A stretch of 64,000 nt of DNA from Labyrinthula sp. Ha (GCA_015227615.1 JAALGZ010000033.1:358478-422477), one strand, 5' to 3'; counted from the first letter of the stretch, positions 31,594 through 44,901 are shown. The notes: generated by a model from the sequence alone, not told the origin. Made by a program: numbers and translations.

Positions 31594-34500
31594 CATACTT
31601 CTAGCGTTAACATGAATTCCTACAGCAATTGACAATCTTGTGAATTTGATATATTCCAGAAAGTTGTTTGATGTGACATTTACGTTACATGACTAGAACC
31701 CTATACCTGAGTAGAATTGGCAAGAGAGTGAATCATCTGTAATGATTGCTCTAGGTTAGGCTGGGTAAAGAACCTACGAGTCGCGCAGTGCCTTGTTGTT
31801 TTATTCGGTTTATATTGGTGCACAACTGATATTTGTTAACTTCTAGAAGCAATCCAAGCCAACGAAAAAACTAGCAAGGAAACTCTTTCTAACAAGTCAT
31901 ATGTCATATGGATCTGTATCGAATCAGGGTAGAAGTTCTTAAATTTTTGGTTCGTGGTTTCTGAGCTTCTAACCCTTTAAGTGTTGCTCTTCTTTCTGCT
32001 GCATTGCTTAAAGACATTTTAAATAAATCGTTCCATCTTACAAAATCCTTTCTATCTTTAAGTATAGGCTCAATATTTTTATCTTTGGTGTTGCTTCCTT
32101 TGCTTTTTAGCTTTATTAGGTTTTCCTGTAATTAAAGACTCTAAAAATACCTGAGAACTCACGATTTAAGGTCGCATTAGTCAAATGCACCATAGTGTTT
32201 ACCACGCGTAAGTACCTAATCACTTTCATTTTTTTCCAATCCTAACCAATTAAGAAGTTTTCTTTAAGTTGTACTTACCTTAGCTTTAGGACCAATATAT
32301 TCACATGGTTCCACCTGAAAAGGTAATTGGAAACCTTGAAGTTAAAACAATGTTTAATAAAAAGAAAAAGTAATATTGAAAAATAAATTTTAACTTTGTA
32401 ATTATCATTCTCCAAGATCCAATGCTCTTTTGGCTGCCTCTAAAAAGTCACGAGGAGATTTTATTTTCAATTCAAAAAGTCAATAACATATTTGGCAACT
32501 TAAACATTACTTCACATATATATACCTGGTCTAGGGGCCAATGATCCTTTTTCACAGATGTCCTTAAGAATTTGGTATGATATTTGGCAAATTATTTACT
32601 ACTTTAATTAGTTATCAGTTTTATTTTTCTTTTAACTATGTTCAACACCACTTGACCCATGAGAAGAAGGGACAAATAAAACTGACTTATGACACATATC
32701 TTTGAGAAAATGGCCCCATAGACACATTTATCTCAACATTGACATTATAACCTTAACATTTAATGGATTTCTCAACTAGAAGGGAGTTTTTTGCCAATTA
32801 AGCAACCGCAATATTGATTATATCTCGGTCAATGTATAACACATCCTCCATTCGCTGTTTCACATTGAGTACCAATATCAAAAGGAACCCCTGTAATTTT
32901 TTAATGAACATACTATTAAAGAACAAATATGTTTTCTTGCTATACACTACATAATAAATACAATAGAGAAACAGCAGATTGCTTATATAACTGAAATTAA
33001 TTTAAAACTTGTTTTCTTACGTTAAGGGGCTAAGAAAACACTAGAGGCAGTAAGTCAATAAATTAAGATATAGAGTTGTTATTTTGCCGTCTTTTGTATG
33101 AAAATTGTTCAAATTGGACTGGTAATATGATGTATGCGTTTTATATATTTTTTTTGGAAATTTACATTGAGGATATGTAAAATAGTGTCGTTATGAATGG
33201 GAAGGTTCTGTAACCTTGATTTATGCTATTACATTTAATATTAAAGCTTATGACTGTTGCTATAGCTTCAATTCTATCCATTTGGTGTTGAAGATTTTAT
33301 TCAAGATTATAAACGGCATTTATGGAATTACTTGGTACTTTAAGCAGGTATTTAAGCAGAAAGCTACAAACCGCTGCCGATATAGGGTCCATGTCCATCT
33401 ACCAACTTGATGTAAAAAATAAACTTCAATGACGGTGCTCTGTTAAGATGAACAATATTTGAATTAAACTTATTGTGTTTTAACTTCTCTTCAATATGCG
33501 ACATGACTAGAAAATAACCTAGGTTAAATATTTTTCTAGAATAACATCTGGGTATGTGTTTTCGCGTATATGTGTCATGATTGCACAATTGTAGGACGAA
33601 ATTACCACAAAAATCCACGCATTTAAATATCCTACTTACCGAAATAAGCAGTTGCATGATAACTTCGCTAAGATTTTACTATTGAAATGCAATTGCATAC
33701 AGGTTAAAATGTAAAAGAGTGCAACTAATCCATCAATATAAAAATATTTTTAAAATAACGAAGAGGGAGTGTACTGTTGTGTAAATTTTTATACTATTGG
33801 AACAAATTAGCTTTAAATAAAAGTTTAAAAATATTTCAGAGTCGAATAAAAAAATTTCATGTAATCAAAATTTAGTCTATTTAACAGTTGTACACGACCC
33901 GTAAACTAGGATCGTCAAAAATAAAGTAGACCCTTCTTTGTTACTTCTGTGAATCCTATAAGTGTTCGATGCATTCTACTACTAATATGTAAAGCTAAAG
34001 GACATATTTTGGATAAAATTGCGAGATTCAGATCAGTTAAAAATCACTTGTACTTATTTTGCTGTTGAATTCAGTTAGAATTCAGATTTATACGAACTTA
34101 AGAACAAAGGGGACCAGTTAATATTAGAAATAGTTTAGTAAGAACTGTCCTGGAGAGACTTACTTTTTGTTCGGCCTACATATAAAACACTTTTAATAAC
34201 AAAACTGGTATTAAACAAATTGGTGTTCTTAACACCAAGTACTGTATTTTGTATTAATGTCAATTTCAGATGAGAGTCATGACTATAGAGAGTTTTCATT
34301 AGGAAATAACATTGATTCAAGAGAAAACGGGTAGCTGCGGAATACTTATTTAAATTCAAGAAATAGGTAAGGTACTTAGTGAAATTATTACAATTGTTGT
34401 TTGCATATAGAGTGGAAATGTGATCAATGCATTTTTTGGCAATAACCTTGGATGCAGCTGAACAATGGTCATGAAGGTTACTCTAAGTACCATCCTGAAA

Positions 34501-36832
34501 TAACTAAAAAAAGTACTGCAGATAACACATTTGTTTTTTTTTCAGCTGGTTAAAAGTTCTTTGGTGGAAAACACTTCTAATGTATAAAATTGGTTCAGAA
34601 ATTAATAGCAAAAGGCTTTTACAGTTATATATATACAGTTTCACAAGTACAGAAAACATTCGTTCTACTTTGAAGTTCTTTAATAGGATTCGGATTGAAC
34701 AATATTATTAAAATCTCGATGCAGACAAAAAACTTTTGAATGGAGACTTTTCTTCAGCAAAAATAAAATAAAAGTTTAATTAGGATGAGAAACTTTAATA
34801 GTCTTAGAGTTATTCTTCATACTGAAACTAGCAAAAAAAAAAACAATCTATGTTAACTGAAATTTAATCGCATATACAAATATTTATATTTCTTGATTTT
34901 TAAAACGAATTGAAGCAAGTTTATTATATGAGCAATAACATCAATACCCTTGCTACATGTTATTGCAAAGTATTCCAGTCATGTGTTAGCAATATATCCA
35001 TATTTTCTTCCTAATATTGATAAAAAGAAGACCAATTAAAGTTGAAACCCTTAGTATTAAGATTCTGACCACTTTGAAAGTTTTATATTTTTGAATATTT
35101 TACTTGAGCTCCTGATTGAATAATACATATAAAATATTGCCATTTACAAGATCATGGTGAGCTTATAATATGTCAATGTATATCTGAAATCTATAGCATT
35201 AAAGCTTCAGAGAATAAGAATACTAACTTTTGAAAAACTAGCAAATATTATTGAGTTTCAGTTGCATCATCATTCCATTCACCTGTACAATTAAGGATGC
35301 TTTAAAGGCGGAGGTCAATGTCAAGAATTTTATGTATGATCTTAATTCCTATTTGCCCGGAAAACTAAGACTCTATCTAGGAGTTCAGAGTTCCTTTATG
35401 AGAAATGCGCAAACGTAGTTTACTCAGTAGTAGGTCTAAGCCCTTATCTCAGTAATTATATTTTCATTGAGCTAGCTTATTTTTTTAGGTGCATAAGTTG
35501 TTTAAGCTCAAACTATACAGGTTTAATATTACTCTTTGGCTTTCCAATAAAAACACATTTAGTAGATCTAACAGTAGAATAAGTAGTACCACTCGCATAA
35601 ATAGAAGCTTAGTCTCCTTTATGCTCCATGGGTTGATAGAGTATTCTTTTTGTAAAAATATTATGCTTTCTTTCCTTATATTTCCTGATTTGGTGCTTTA
35701 GATTCAAGGAAACTCAAAATATCTTATTGTGGTTGTAACTGTTGGTGTAAAAATGATTTTCCACAATACACACTATAACGAAACTCCCCCCAAGGGCCTA
35801 ATAGCATCTTAGCTACATAACTAGGTTATCCACATACAAATATTAAGGAATACATGACCACGCGGCTGCTTATATAGTTTTTACACAATCCCGTAGAAAT
35901 TCAATTTTGCAATCGTACATATCTTACACGCGTATAAAAAACTCACAGAGCTTGGGGTACATTCTCTCGTACAGTTCAGCTCTTTGATACTTGGACAGTG
36001 CTCACTTCTTCCCTTTATGTTTTTTTTAATATTTGTCAATAATGTCTTACAAGTGGTGACGTTGCCCAGGGAAATCCAACATATTGTTCCATTTTTCACT
36101 TAATATAGGCTCGATACGAGATTTCATCGGCAGTTTCGCCGATAATAATATTTGAGAACATTAATTTTGAAATTTACGCTGGAAATATTTGAGATGAACC
36201 ATAAACACTATTTGAAAACCTTCTATTAACCCACCCACAGCTCACCAACTCAACAAATATCTAATTAATATGTATATACTTAGATGCTCCTTCATAGAAC
36301 TCTAAAAGCTTAGAGTATGGCACTTGAGGTGCAGAAAAAATCTGAAAAATTAGGGATCTAATGTTTGGGTCTGGAACAGAAACGATAAAGCCTACAGAGA
36401 AAACAAATTATTCTAAAAAAGAAGTCTTGCATTGGGGCTCCAATTGGAGTAGGCTATGAGAAAAAACTTCAAAATCTAATTTTTCGCTTGAAGTATTTTC
36501 TTAGCTAATTATACATTTTGTATCATCTGATATAAAGATAATTTGAACCTTAATATGATTCTGCTCAATTAACTTCAATCTATTTACTGTAGATTCGAAA
36601 ACTACTTGCTAAGTATATATTCTCTGGAATATTTGCTGATTTCAAAAATGTTACTCAAAAAATTTAACAAGTGTTCCTTTTACTGTAAAGTATGTTAATT
36701 TATTAGTATCAGACATGTGTTGGTCTTCAATTTTTACTGTTAGTTTTCAATAGAAATGAAATTAAACGTCTTCTATCCCTTTCTTTGAAATTTCCGCTAA
36801 AGATATAATTTTGGGTAATTATCATAAAAAAA
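31594..36832. other. Gene-poor desert with possible exon-like islands
   Basis: About 5.2 kb. On the minus strand between roughly 31930 and 32900 there are short protein-like pieces, some beside splice-like signals: VPFDIGTQCETANGGC (about 32885), SPRDFLEAAKRALDLGE (about 32450), VEPCEYIGPKAK before gtaagt (about 32310) and RWNDLFKMSLSNAAERRATL (about 32020). They do not join into an open frame, so I do not call a gene. The rest shows nothing I recognise. Confidence 0.4.
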
Positions 36833-38926
36833 ATGAGTTCCAACAAATCAGGATTAACAGATGAAGAAGTTCTTGCAAGAAAGGAGGCATTGTTATCCAT
36901 TGCTCAGGAGTGTGTAACTGAGGAAAACCTTGAATCTCTTTTGCGAAACAAATCAGAATTCAATCTCTACGATGGGTTTGAACCATCAGGTAGAATGCAC
37001 GTCGCACAGGGTCTTTTTAAATCTTTGATTGTTCAAAAATGCATCCAAAATGGTGGTAACTTTATATTTTGGGTGGCAGACTGGTTCGCATTAATGAACG
37101 ATAAAATGAGTGGCGATATAGACAAGATAAAAACAGTTGGAAGATATTTTATTCAAGTATGGAAGGCGTGCGGTATGGACGTTGACTCCGGTATCTACTT
37201 TGTATCTCTTAATGGTTAGGAAGGATCCAGTTTAAATGGGCTTCTGAAGAACTGCTTAAACCTGAGACAGCTGGAAACTACTGGGGAAATGTTTTAGATA
37301 TAGCTAGAAGGTTTACTACTTCACGAATTAAGAAGTGTGGGCAGATTATGGGCAGGAAAGATGATTCTCTTTCCGTTGCACAGTTACTCTATCCTATAAT
37401 GCAGTGCTGTGATGTTTTCTTTTTGAAGTAAAATTTTGGGTATTATTTATTGCAGAGCAGATATATGTCAGCTGGGTTTGGATCAAAGAAAAGTTAATAT
37501 GCTAGCCCGAGAATATGCAGGGTTGTGTCATAGAAGAAGTCCTGTAATCTTATCTCAAGGAATGATGCCAGGGTTGCTCGCAGGAATGGAGAAAATGTCA
37601 AAATCTATTCCCGGCTCGGCAGTTTTCATGGAAGACTCCGCCAAGGAAGTAGAACAAAAAATAAGATCAGCGGATATTAAAGCAGTTCGAAGTTATTTAA
37701 AAACATTTTTTGAGGTTGGCTTTTATTTTGCTCTTATTGTAGGGTGAAAATTTTGATAATGTAGATGAAGAAGAATGTAAAGCAAAGCTGATTGAGTATT
37801 TGAACCGAAGAATAGAAAAAGTTAGAAAGGTTTTTTCTGAAGGAGAGAATAAGAAACTCTTTGAGTTAGTCCAAGAATACAAGAAAGAAAGTAAAATACT
37901 CTCCAAACCAAAATGGACTGTTGGTGAGAAGACACAAGTCTTGATATCGCTACCCTTGCCGTATATTTTGTTACTTTGTGAACATATAGCGAACCTGGTT
38001 TAAAAGTGATACCTTTCGGTCTTGTTTTCTCAACCGTGCTAAAGATACAGAAGGCTGCAATAGAAGGAAAGAAAGTTACGCTGCTAATCCCTGATCTTCG
38101 AAGTTTCTTGTCGAGATCATTTAATCTAGATACTTCGAAGAAAGCGCAGACTGTTAATCCGTTTCAAAAAGATAATATCTTGGAGGCGTACTTTGCACCC
38201 ATTCTTTCTACGATTGAAGCATTTACTAAGACACTGTCACCTTCACCTGATATTAAGTTTTTGAGAGAGTCTGATCTGCTGTTGGAGGATATTAACTCAT
38301 ACATGCTGAATGTCATCAACGCCGGAAGACACATCAAGACCAACGTTTTGACTGATATTGTACCTCAAAGTGATAAAGTTGGACCTCTAATTTCTATTTT
38401 GTTTAGAATAGCTTCTTGTTTAGCACTTAATCCAGAGCAGGTGTTTGTGATTGAAGAAACAGAAGAGAAATTGTTTGGATTCACAAAGGATTTTATACAC
38501 AAGCTTGGTTTAAGTTCTTTCGAGGTGATCAACACTGAAATAACTTTGTATGAGAAGGGAGAACCGCTTACTATATCAGATACTAAAGATATATTAAAGA
38601 AGAGAGTAAAGCAGGCGTTCTGCGAGCCAGAAAATGTGAAAGATAATCCCCCACTTTCTCTAGTTAATGTTTTAAGCCAAATCTTAGGGGCAGAGGGTTC
38701 ATTTGAAGATAGAATAGGAGATTTATCTCTAGACGGCAAAGCGGATAAAATGAAAGAGCTTAAAGCTGGGTTTGAACAGGGCAAAGTTCATCCAAAAGAT
38801 CTTAAAGAGGTTGCAACTAAGCTGTTGTTGAAAGCTGGTGAAGTCAGAGATAAGGGACTGCAAACAGAAGATTCCAAAAAGGGTCTAAAAGTGTTCCAGA
38901 AGTATGTGAAGAGGGTCTCGAAGTAA
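36833..38926 (+). CDS. Double-length tyrosyl-tRNA synthetase
   Basis: Five exons: 36833-37201, 37231-37427, 37456-37714, 37743-37960 and 37990-38926; introns of 29, 28, 28 and 29 nt (GT-AG) restore an open 659-residue frame. It charges tRNA-Tyr with tyrosine in the cytosol. The first half is a full catalytic domain: EPSGRMHVAQG (class I HIGH-like, about 51-60), LGLDQRKVNMLARE (about 195-208) and KMSKS (235-239). The second half repeats the fold but lacks HIGH- and KMSKS-like motifs; it keeps the end-type segments KQAFCEPENVKDNPP and GKVHPKDLK of the anticodon-binding part. Length and layout match double-length enzymes such as that of Leishmania, which acts as a pseudo-dimer with one active site in the N-half and tRNA anticodon binding by the C-half. 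The gene converges on the histone-fold-like gene, 42 bp apart. Confidence 0.9.
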
Positions 38927-38968
38927 AACAAGACAATGTTAAAACAGTAGAACCTTTTCACAGATTTG

Positions 38969-39426
38969 TCAATTCTCTTGGTTCATCAGTTTGTCAAATT
39001 CCCTATCAATAGCAACTTTTCTATCTTTTTCTCTTTCTGTTTCTTCTTTTTCTTCGATGCTCATAGTAGATCTCTTTAAGGATGCGACATCTGTTTCAGT
39101 TAGTTTTGCCACACTTGTCGTATTTAACCTAAACTTTTGTACAGGAATGATTGAATGAAGAAAAGATAGGTCATCGCTATTGTTTACATTTTCAAGTATG
39201 GATTTTATTTTAATAGATACAGTAGTGTTATCTTTGCTGTATGAAAGGATATCCTTGCCTTCTAACGAAAGTACCTTGTTCAATAACGCTTCAACAGCAA
39301 ACTCAGTATACTCCAAAGCATCTGGTTTAATCTAATTTAATGAATTTAGTTTTTTTTTACCTGTCCCGTGCCTTCGATGGATTGAAGCACTTTTTTAACT
39401 CTAGAAAGCGTTTTTCTCTTTGGCAT
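38969..39426 (-). CDS. Small protein, possibly histone-fold, 142 aa
   Basis: Two exons: 39361-39426 (22 codons, MPKRKTLSRVKKVLQSIEG...) and 38969-39331, joined across a 29-nt intron at 39332-39360 in phase 0. The N-terminal LSRVKKVLQS, then IKPDALEYTEFAVEALLNKV, resembles the first two helices of histone-fold subunits of the NF-YC, DPB4 or CHRAC type (L-x-RVKK-I/V-M, then A....AVE.L). The C-terminal half is charged and helical (STMSIEEKEETEREKDRKVA). If right, it would pair with another histone-fold protein in a DNA-bound complex. The start is 55 bp after the stop of the deaminase gene. The fold call is a pattern reading only; the exon structure is firmer. Confidence 0.5.
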
Positions 39427-39481
39427 CTATAATCCTATATTAAGTATTAACACAGTATGGAATTACCGTAGGATACAGGAA

Positions 39482-41107
39482 CTAAACATACTTCTGAAGA
39501 CTGTCTTGCACAAACCGCTGCCAATTTCTTTCAAATAACTCCTTTGCATTGATTGCATCTTTCTCTAGCAAAAACGCTCCGTCAAATGATTCTTTTACCA
39601 TTTTTTTAAGTTTCATCAAACTCAAGCCCCAACTTTTTGTAACGACTGCAAAATCATAAGTAACATCATCATAATGAAACATCGCTGGATTATCACTGCT
39701 TATAGCAACTTTTACACCATGATTCAGCAGAGACCTAAAACTTATACTTCTCAAGAGCATACCTTGCATTGTGATTTCTCATATCTGCTACATATCCCAA
39801 TACGTTGTTACTAATTGGGCAACACTCTACCACAACTCCTGCAGCTTTTACCCTCTCCATCAGCCTTGGATGATTTATCAAATCATATGCGTGTCCTAGC
39901 CGTTTAGTACCTAAAATCATTGCATCGTATAATTGAAATCCCTCTGCAGATAGAGTTTCTCCAGCATGCAGGACTAAATCAATATTCTGACTTAGTCCAT
40001 ACTTCAACTCATTCAGGTAATCCCCTATAGGTCTGAGTCCATCTTCATGTCCCACTAAGTCAAACCCACCTACAAAATCTTTCATCCTCCATTTTCTTGT
40101 TGCAAAGATTCCATCTTGGAGAATAGTGTGAAGAGCTTTGGTATTCTTAAGAAGAGATGCAACTGCTTCAATACAACCGTGAATATCTTCATTGCTTTGA
40201 CCTTTATGTCCACACAAGATAAGTTTTGCGCCTATAAATTTGGGATTTTCTTTTTGGAAAAGCAAAACAGTTTCTGCAAACATTCGAACGTGTTCTTCTA
40301 TACTTATTTTCTTGTACTGTCGATCTTTTCCCGCTATGTAAACGGATTGAGAAATTTCTAATGGACATGCTGTTTCTCTAAATTCTAGATAAGTCACCCC
40401 GGAATTAAATTGATCCTGTAATATTGTATACAAGAAAGAGTTTTTTCCTTTATATAGTGGTTCAGCATGCATAATGTGAAAAATAATATTCCAGAGTCTT
40501 TGAAACATGACCCAAGGATCCATTTTATGTTTCTTCTTCTCATCTTTGGTATTGAATTTAGCTTTCATCGTAATCAGCTCATAAATTTCCTCTGCAGAAA
40601 ACAAAGCAATTTCTTTCCAATACTTATTTTCTTCCGCTGTTAAGGCAGAAAACGACTTCTTAGTGAAATACTTCATTGTTCCATAAATTCTAGCGGCTTC
40701 AAATTTCTTTGAAGTGGTTTCTGGTTCTTTTTTTCTCCATACGTATAAATCATCCTGGGAAACTAGAAATTGAGACAACTTTTTGAATGATCCAGTAGAA
40801 ATGCTATGTAGATGTAAATGCGCTCCCTATACGTAACAATAGGTGAAACATACCTTTGGCATAGGTTTCAAAAACTCTACAAGTTTGGAGTTCTCAAATC
40901 TTGCTCCACTCGTCATGAAATTTTCTGTTGGCACTATAACTTCGTCTTTGGATATTAAATCTCGTAGAATTCTCTAAGTTTTGAAGGAAAAGAAAACTCT
41001 ACTTCAAGCTTCTCTTCTTGATCATTAGGAATATAAGAAAAGTTTTCTTGGAATATATGGTTGTGATGTGCTTGCAGGAGTTCATCCTTTTGCAAGTGAA
41101 AATCCAT
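39482..41107 (-). CDS. ADA2/ADGF-type adenosine deaminase
   Basis: Exons (minus): 41107-40854, 40826-39763 and 39734-39482, with introns of 27 nt (40827-40853) and 28 nt (39735-39762). It deaminates adenosine to inosine. Motifs across the splices: MPKGAHLHLH (the metal-binding HxH; the intron lies directly in this motif), FDLVGHEDG, VLHAGET (catalytic Glu), CPISNN and ISSDNPAMF (metal Asp). ADA2/ADGF members are usually secreted growth-factor-like enzymes; I see no clear signal peptide here. In the first exon the ATG frame (from 41107) and the conserved frame meet only with a one-base shift between 40957 and 40974, so either a base is missing or translation starts at ATG 40916 (MTSGARFENS). 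About 523 aa if full length. Confidence 0.8.
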
Positions 41108-43974
41108 TTAATTGCTTCGTATTTGTTTCTTGTTGTTCCGCCTTAAATGCCAGCTGGGAGATTTCGTGGAAGCCGAAAAGAAAACAAAATGAGAACACAT
41201 CATGGCAGCTTTCTGTGAGAGTAACTGGGTGTTATGCTGAGAGGTTTGTTGTACCCAATAAATTAACGCAGTAACTCTTTCTAGGATAGTGTGATGAAAT
41301 GTTATATGTTATATTTTCCGCGTAGTTCCACTTTTGCAGACTGGTTTCATGTGAAGTGGTATTTAAGGATTGTAGCAATACTACACTATAAGTAAAAGCC
41401 TTGGCTGAAAATGAGAAATCGATGCAACCTGTAACTTTGTATTATACTACGTCTTACCTAACTAACAGTATTTCCTTGTTCATATGCGCATTAACTTGTT
41501 TATGAGTTTGTAGCCCTTGCTTGCCTGTGTTCTAGATGTACCTCAAGTAGACAGAATGAACACAAGTTTTACCTTTTGCGTATAGGAAATCTTACCCAGA
41601 ACACAAAAACTTCAGTATTTAATATTTTCTCGTTGTATTGTGTTTGTGTTGCCAATCCTGTTTGAAAGGTTCCTTGTAGAGAGCACTCTAGTGATAGCAC
41701 ACGAAAATAAAGTAGTTGAAGTTTCTAGTAAATCTTAAATTAATGCTATTATGATTGCCAGACAAGCTGATATTTTATGGCAAGAAAATTTCACCGATAT
41801 ATTCATACATATAAAACTAAAAACTGTTTGTTTTTATAATTGAATATAGAAGAAGTTGTAAGGTTGTATATGTATCTATTTATTGCTTACGGTTCCATTT
41901 ACTGAACAATATAATTCTAACTGACAACATATATATATTCTATTCATTTCCAAATTTTTCGGTAAAAATCAAAAGGAAAACATATCAAAGTAAGTTCTAA
42001 CAATATTTATCTTGTTCTTAACACTGTTGATATTCATTAAGCAACTCATTTTCAATGAAAAGTGGTGTCATCAATAAATACAAACATTAGATCTATACCT
42101 TCTTCTTAATGAAGGAACAGGGCTGGGCATGTAATTTTTCGAATCATATACAAAGATGAGGTTTTGTGTATGCTTTTACCTAAAGATAACTGTCCGTGAA
42201 CACCGTTTCTATTTTTGGCATGAACCAGCTCTCCACATTAGTAAATACCTTTCAGTTGTACTGAAAGAAGCAAAACATAGTTTTAATTGTCAATGAGTAC
42301 AATAAAGGCTGGGAAAGTAGTACGGAAGAAAAGAATTGAAGCAGACTCAGTGTACTAGCTATGATACTTATTGGTGCAGTTGTAAGTACTCTCAGGAGCT
42401 AGCGTAGATCCTTTTTGCTTAAACGATTAAGGAGTGCAGAACTTAAGATTCTTTAGAATAAAATTCTTTATATTGATAAGATTCTTATTACTGGATACCA
42501 TGCTTGACATAAAGTATATACCAAGTATACTATTTTACATATTTCCATTGAATTCAGAGTATGTTGCGGACCTCACATCTCTGTGTTAGCTACACATTTT
42601 AGAACGGGTATGTTTCGTAGAATTTAGAATAAAACAGATTTTATCTTCTTTACGTTTTTATCTTTCTTAAAAATATTTCAATGATAAAAAAGTTCAGTCA
42701 AGTTGACGTAAATAAAATCTTAAAAGCAAGGATGATCCCAGAAAAGATATGAAAACAAAAGCAGTTAATGATAAACAATGAACCAATAAAGGAAGTTAGT
42801 GAGTAGTCCTCAATTCCTGTTTTGCAAGGAATTGTAGTTTGGCATAAAGGTAACTATTGCAGATGACTAAAGCTTAGCTTTCAAAGGTTAGGGAACCTGG
42901 TTTTGGAAAATAAGACCATTTTACCTTATCAGTCTTAGGTTAAGTTCATAAAGTAGCAAATAGCAATAAATCTAGATCCTCTGTATCTCGAGAAGTCTAA
43001 AGATGCTCATGAACTTTCCTAGTTTTATTTTTTTTCGCGATACGTCGTTACGGATGCGGAGTTGTAATCGTTTCACACACTGTAGTATAGCTCCTATTTC
43101 CTGGCTAATTTAGAAGTTAATGCAATATCTAGAACTTTGAAAAACATCTAAAAAGTATTAGGAGGAGAGATTTTGAACATTTATATCAACAGTCACCAAC
43201 CTAACTCATTCTTAAGAACAGAAAAACAAAAAATGCTAGTCCAGGTTCCTAATTCTATATCTTAAGGTTCATATGGCGTCTATTAAATTATGTGTTATCC
43301 CATGCTTAACCTTCATACAATACCTCCACAGGGGATGCCTTTAAAGTAGCAGTATTAGTATTAATCTTAAAGGCTTTTAAATGTAGTTCGCTATTCTTAC
43401 ACTCTCTTTTTCCCTCCTATAAGTCTATTACTAATCACTGTAAAGCTTAAAATTTCCAGCATCACAAGATGAAAGATTTTGATTTGCAAAATATCCGTGT
43501 TTATAGAAAATATGCAAAATAAACTTTTCTTAAGGAAATACTTTAGTATCTAATTTTGTTCTTATCTTTCAGGTTCCCATTTTCTCTCGAAGCATAGTCA
43601 CATGTTCTTAGACTATTTTCCATAGACGCATCTCAGCCATTATTAATGCGAGAATAGGCTTAGAGCAAGGCACAACTAACTTAGTTTTCGTAGATCGACA
43701 AAAGTGTCAGATAACGTTGAAAGGTATTAAAGTAAATAAACTTTGAATGTGTACTCCTTGCAATTAAACTCTTTACATATATATAAAACTTAAACATTAA
43801 CAAAACGAAATATTTCAAAATCCAGTAATAATTGTTTTCAGTTGACTCTGAAATACACAATTGTTTCTCAAACAACACTACACATAAATATCAATTTGTG
43901 AAAAAAATCCTACTCAACGCAACAAAACAACCTCAATAAAACAAAATATACTACACTCACTTATTATTGACTAC
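41108..43974. other. Gene-poor AT-rich stretch
   Basis: About 2.9 kb; no gene, transposon or RNA recognised. Confidence 0.6.
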
Positions 43975-44901
43975 CTATTCAGTGGGGGTCATGCCTTTTG
44001 GAAAATTCAATCTCTCCTGAATATCAGCTATGGCTGATCCAGAGTATATCTCTTTAACTCTTGCATCATATATCATAGCAGCTTTCACTTCAGTATCCCA
44101 ATCACCCAAAAATTCTCGTTTGCCTTTATTGCTAATGCGCGCTCTCCATTTTTTCTTCTTCTTGTTCCAGCAAACCCCTTTATATTTACTACTTCCCATA
44201 TAATACCTATTTGCACTGACTAAAAACTTCTTGTGAACTTGCTTTGTCACTACTTGCCCTTCTGGAGTTTCCTGTAACTGATATGAGGACAGCTTGTCCA
44301 AATCTACTTCCGATACACCTGCATCTTTTTTTAAATCCTCTACCTGTCTAGCTAGCTTACTTTTCAATCCTGCAGGGGTAACACTATTGCGCTTTTTTGG
44401 CAACTTTATCCCCCTCCACCTATCAAGATATCTCCAAGAGGATAGGCGGTCATTAGATTCTGTAACTCTGAAACCATTTTCTGTCTCCAAGTCAGCAATC
44501 CTTCGCCTCTTTGGCAGAGTTGGGATTCCAGCGGGATCCAAAGTATGAAAAGTAGGTACTTGAGGTACAAAAGGGAGTCTCTTCGAGACGCTATAATTGA
44601 TTAACTCCTCCTTCAGCCCTGATTTTAAACTGTGCTTGGCAGGGAAGAACGTAGCTTCCTCGAAGACATCTGTATACTGCCTCCCACAAAACTCTGTACT
44701 TGAAAAAGCAGGCCTATGATACTTTCCATAATTTGCATCGAATTGAGTTTGAGGAAAGAAGTTTGATTTTCTCTTAGGCGATGCAGTGAACACTGTCAGT
44801 GGATCTCCACATGACTCCAACCCAGATGGACCGTAACCAAAAGTAAAACGTTCAGGGACAAAGTTATCAAAAGGGTCCAGAGTTCTCGTAGCAGGTAACA
44901 T
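43975..44901 (-). CDS. AP2-domain DNA-binding protein, 308 aa
   Basis: First ATG at 44901 (an upstream TTG extension is less likely). The first 230 residues are basic and Pro/Arg-rich with no recognised domain (for example LPKRRRIADLETENGF). Residues about 239-301 form one AP2 domain: SKYKGVCWNKKKKKWRARI (the beta-strand part that reads DNA), FLGDWDTEVKAAMIYDARVK (strand plus amphipathic helix) and a LNFP end, as in plant-type AP2/ERF and the AP2 factors of many protists. Probable nuclear transcription factor. Intronless and isolated, with no neighbour within 3 kb upstream. Confidence 0.85.
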   Translation of the reverse strand: MLPATRTLDPFDNFVPERFTFGYGPSGLESCGDPLTVFTASPKRKSNFFPQTQFDANYGKYHRPAFSSTEFCGRQYTDVFEEATFFPAKHSLKSGLKEELINYSVSKRLPFVPQVPTFHTLDPAGIPTLPKRRRIADLETENGFRVTESNDRLSSWRYLDRWRGIKLPKKRNSVTPAGLKSKLARQVEDLKKDAGVSEVDLDKLSSYQLQETPEGQVVTKQVHKKFLVSANRYYMGSSKYKGVCWNKKKKKWRARISNKGKREFLGDWDTEVKAAMIYDARVKEIYSGSAIADIQERLNFPKGMTPTE

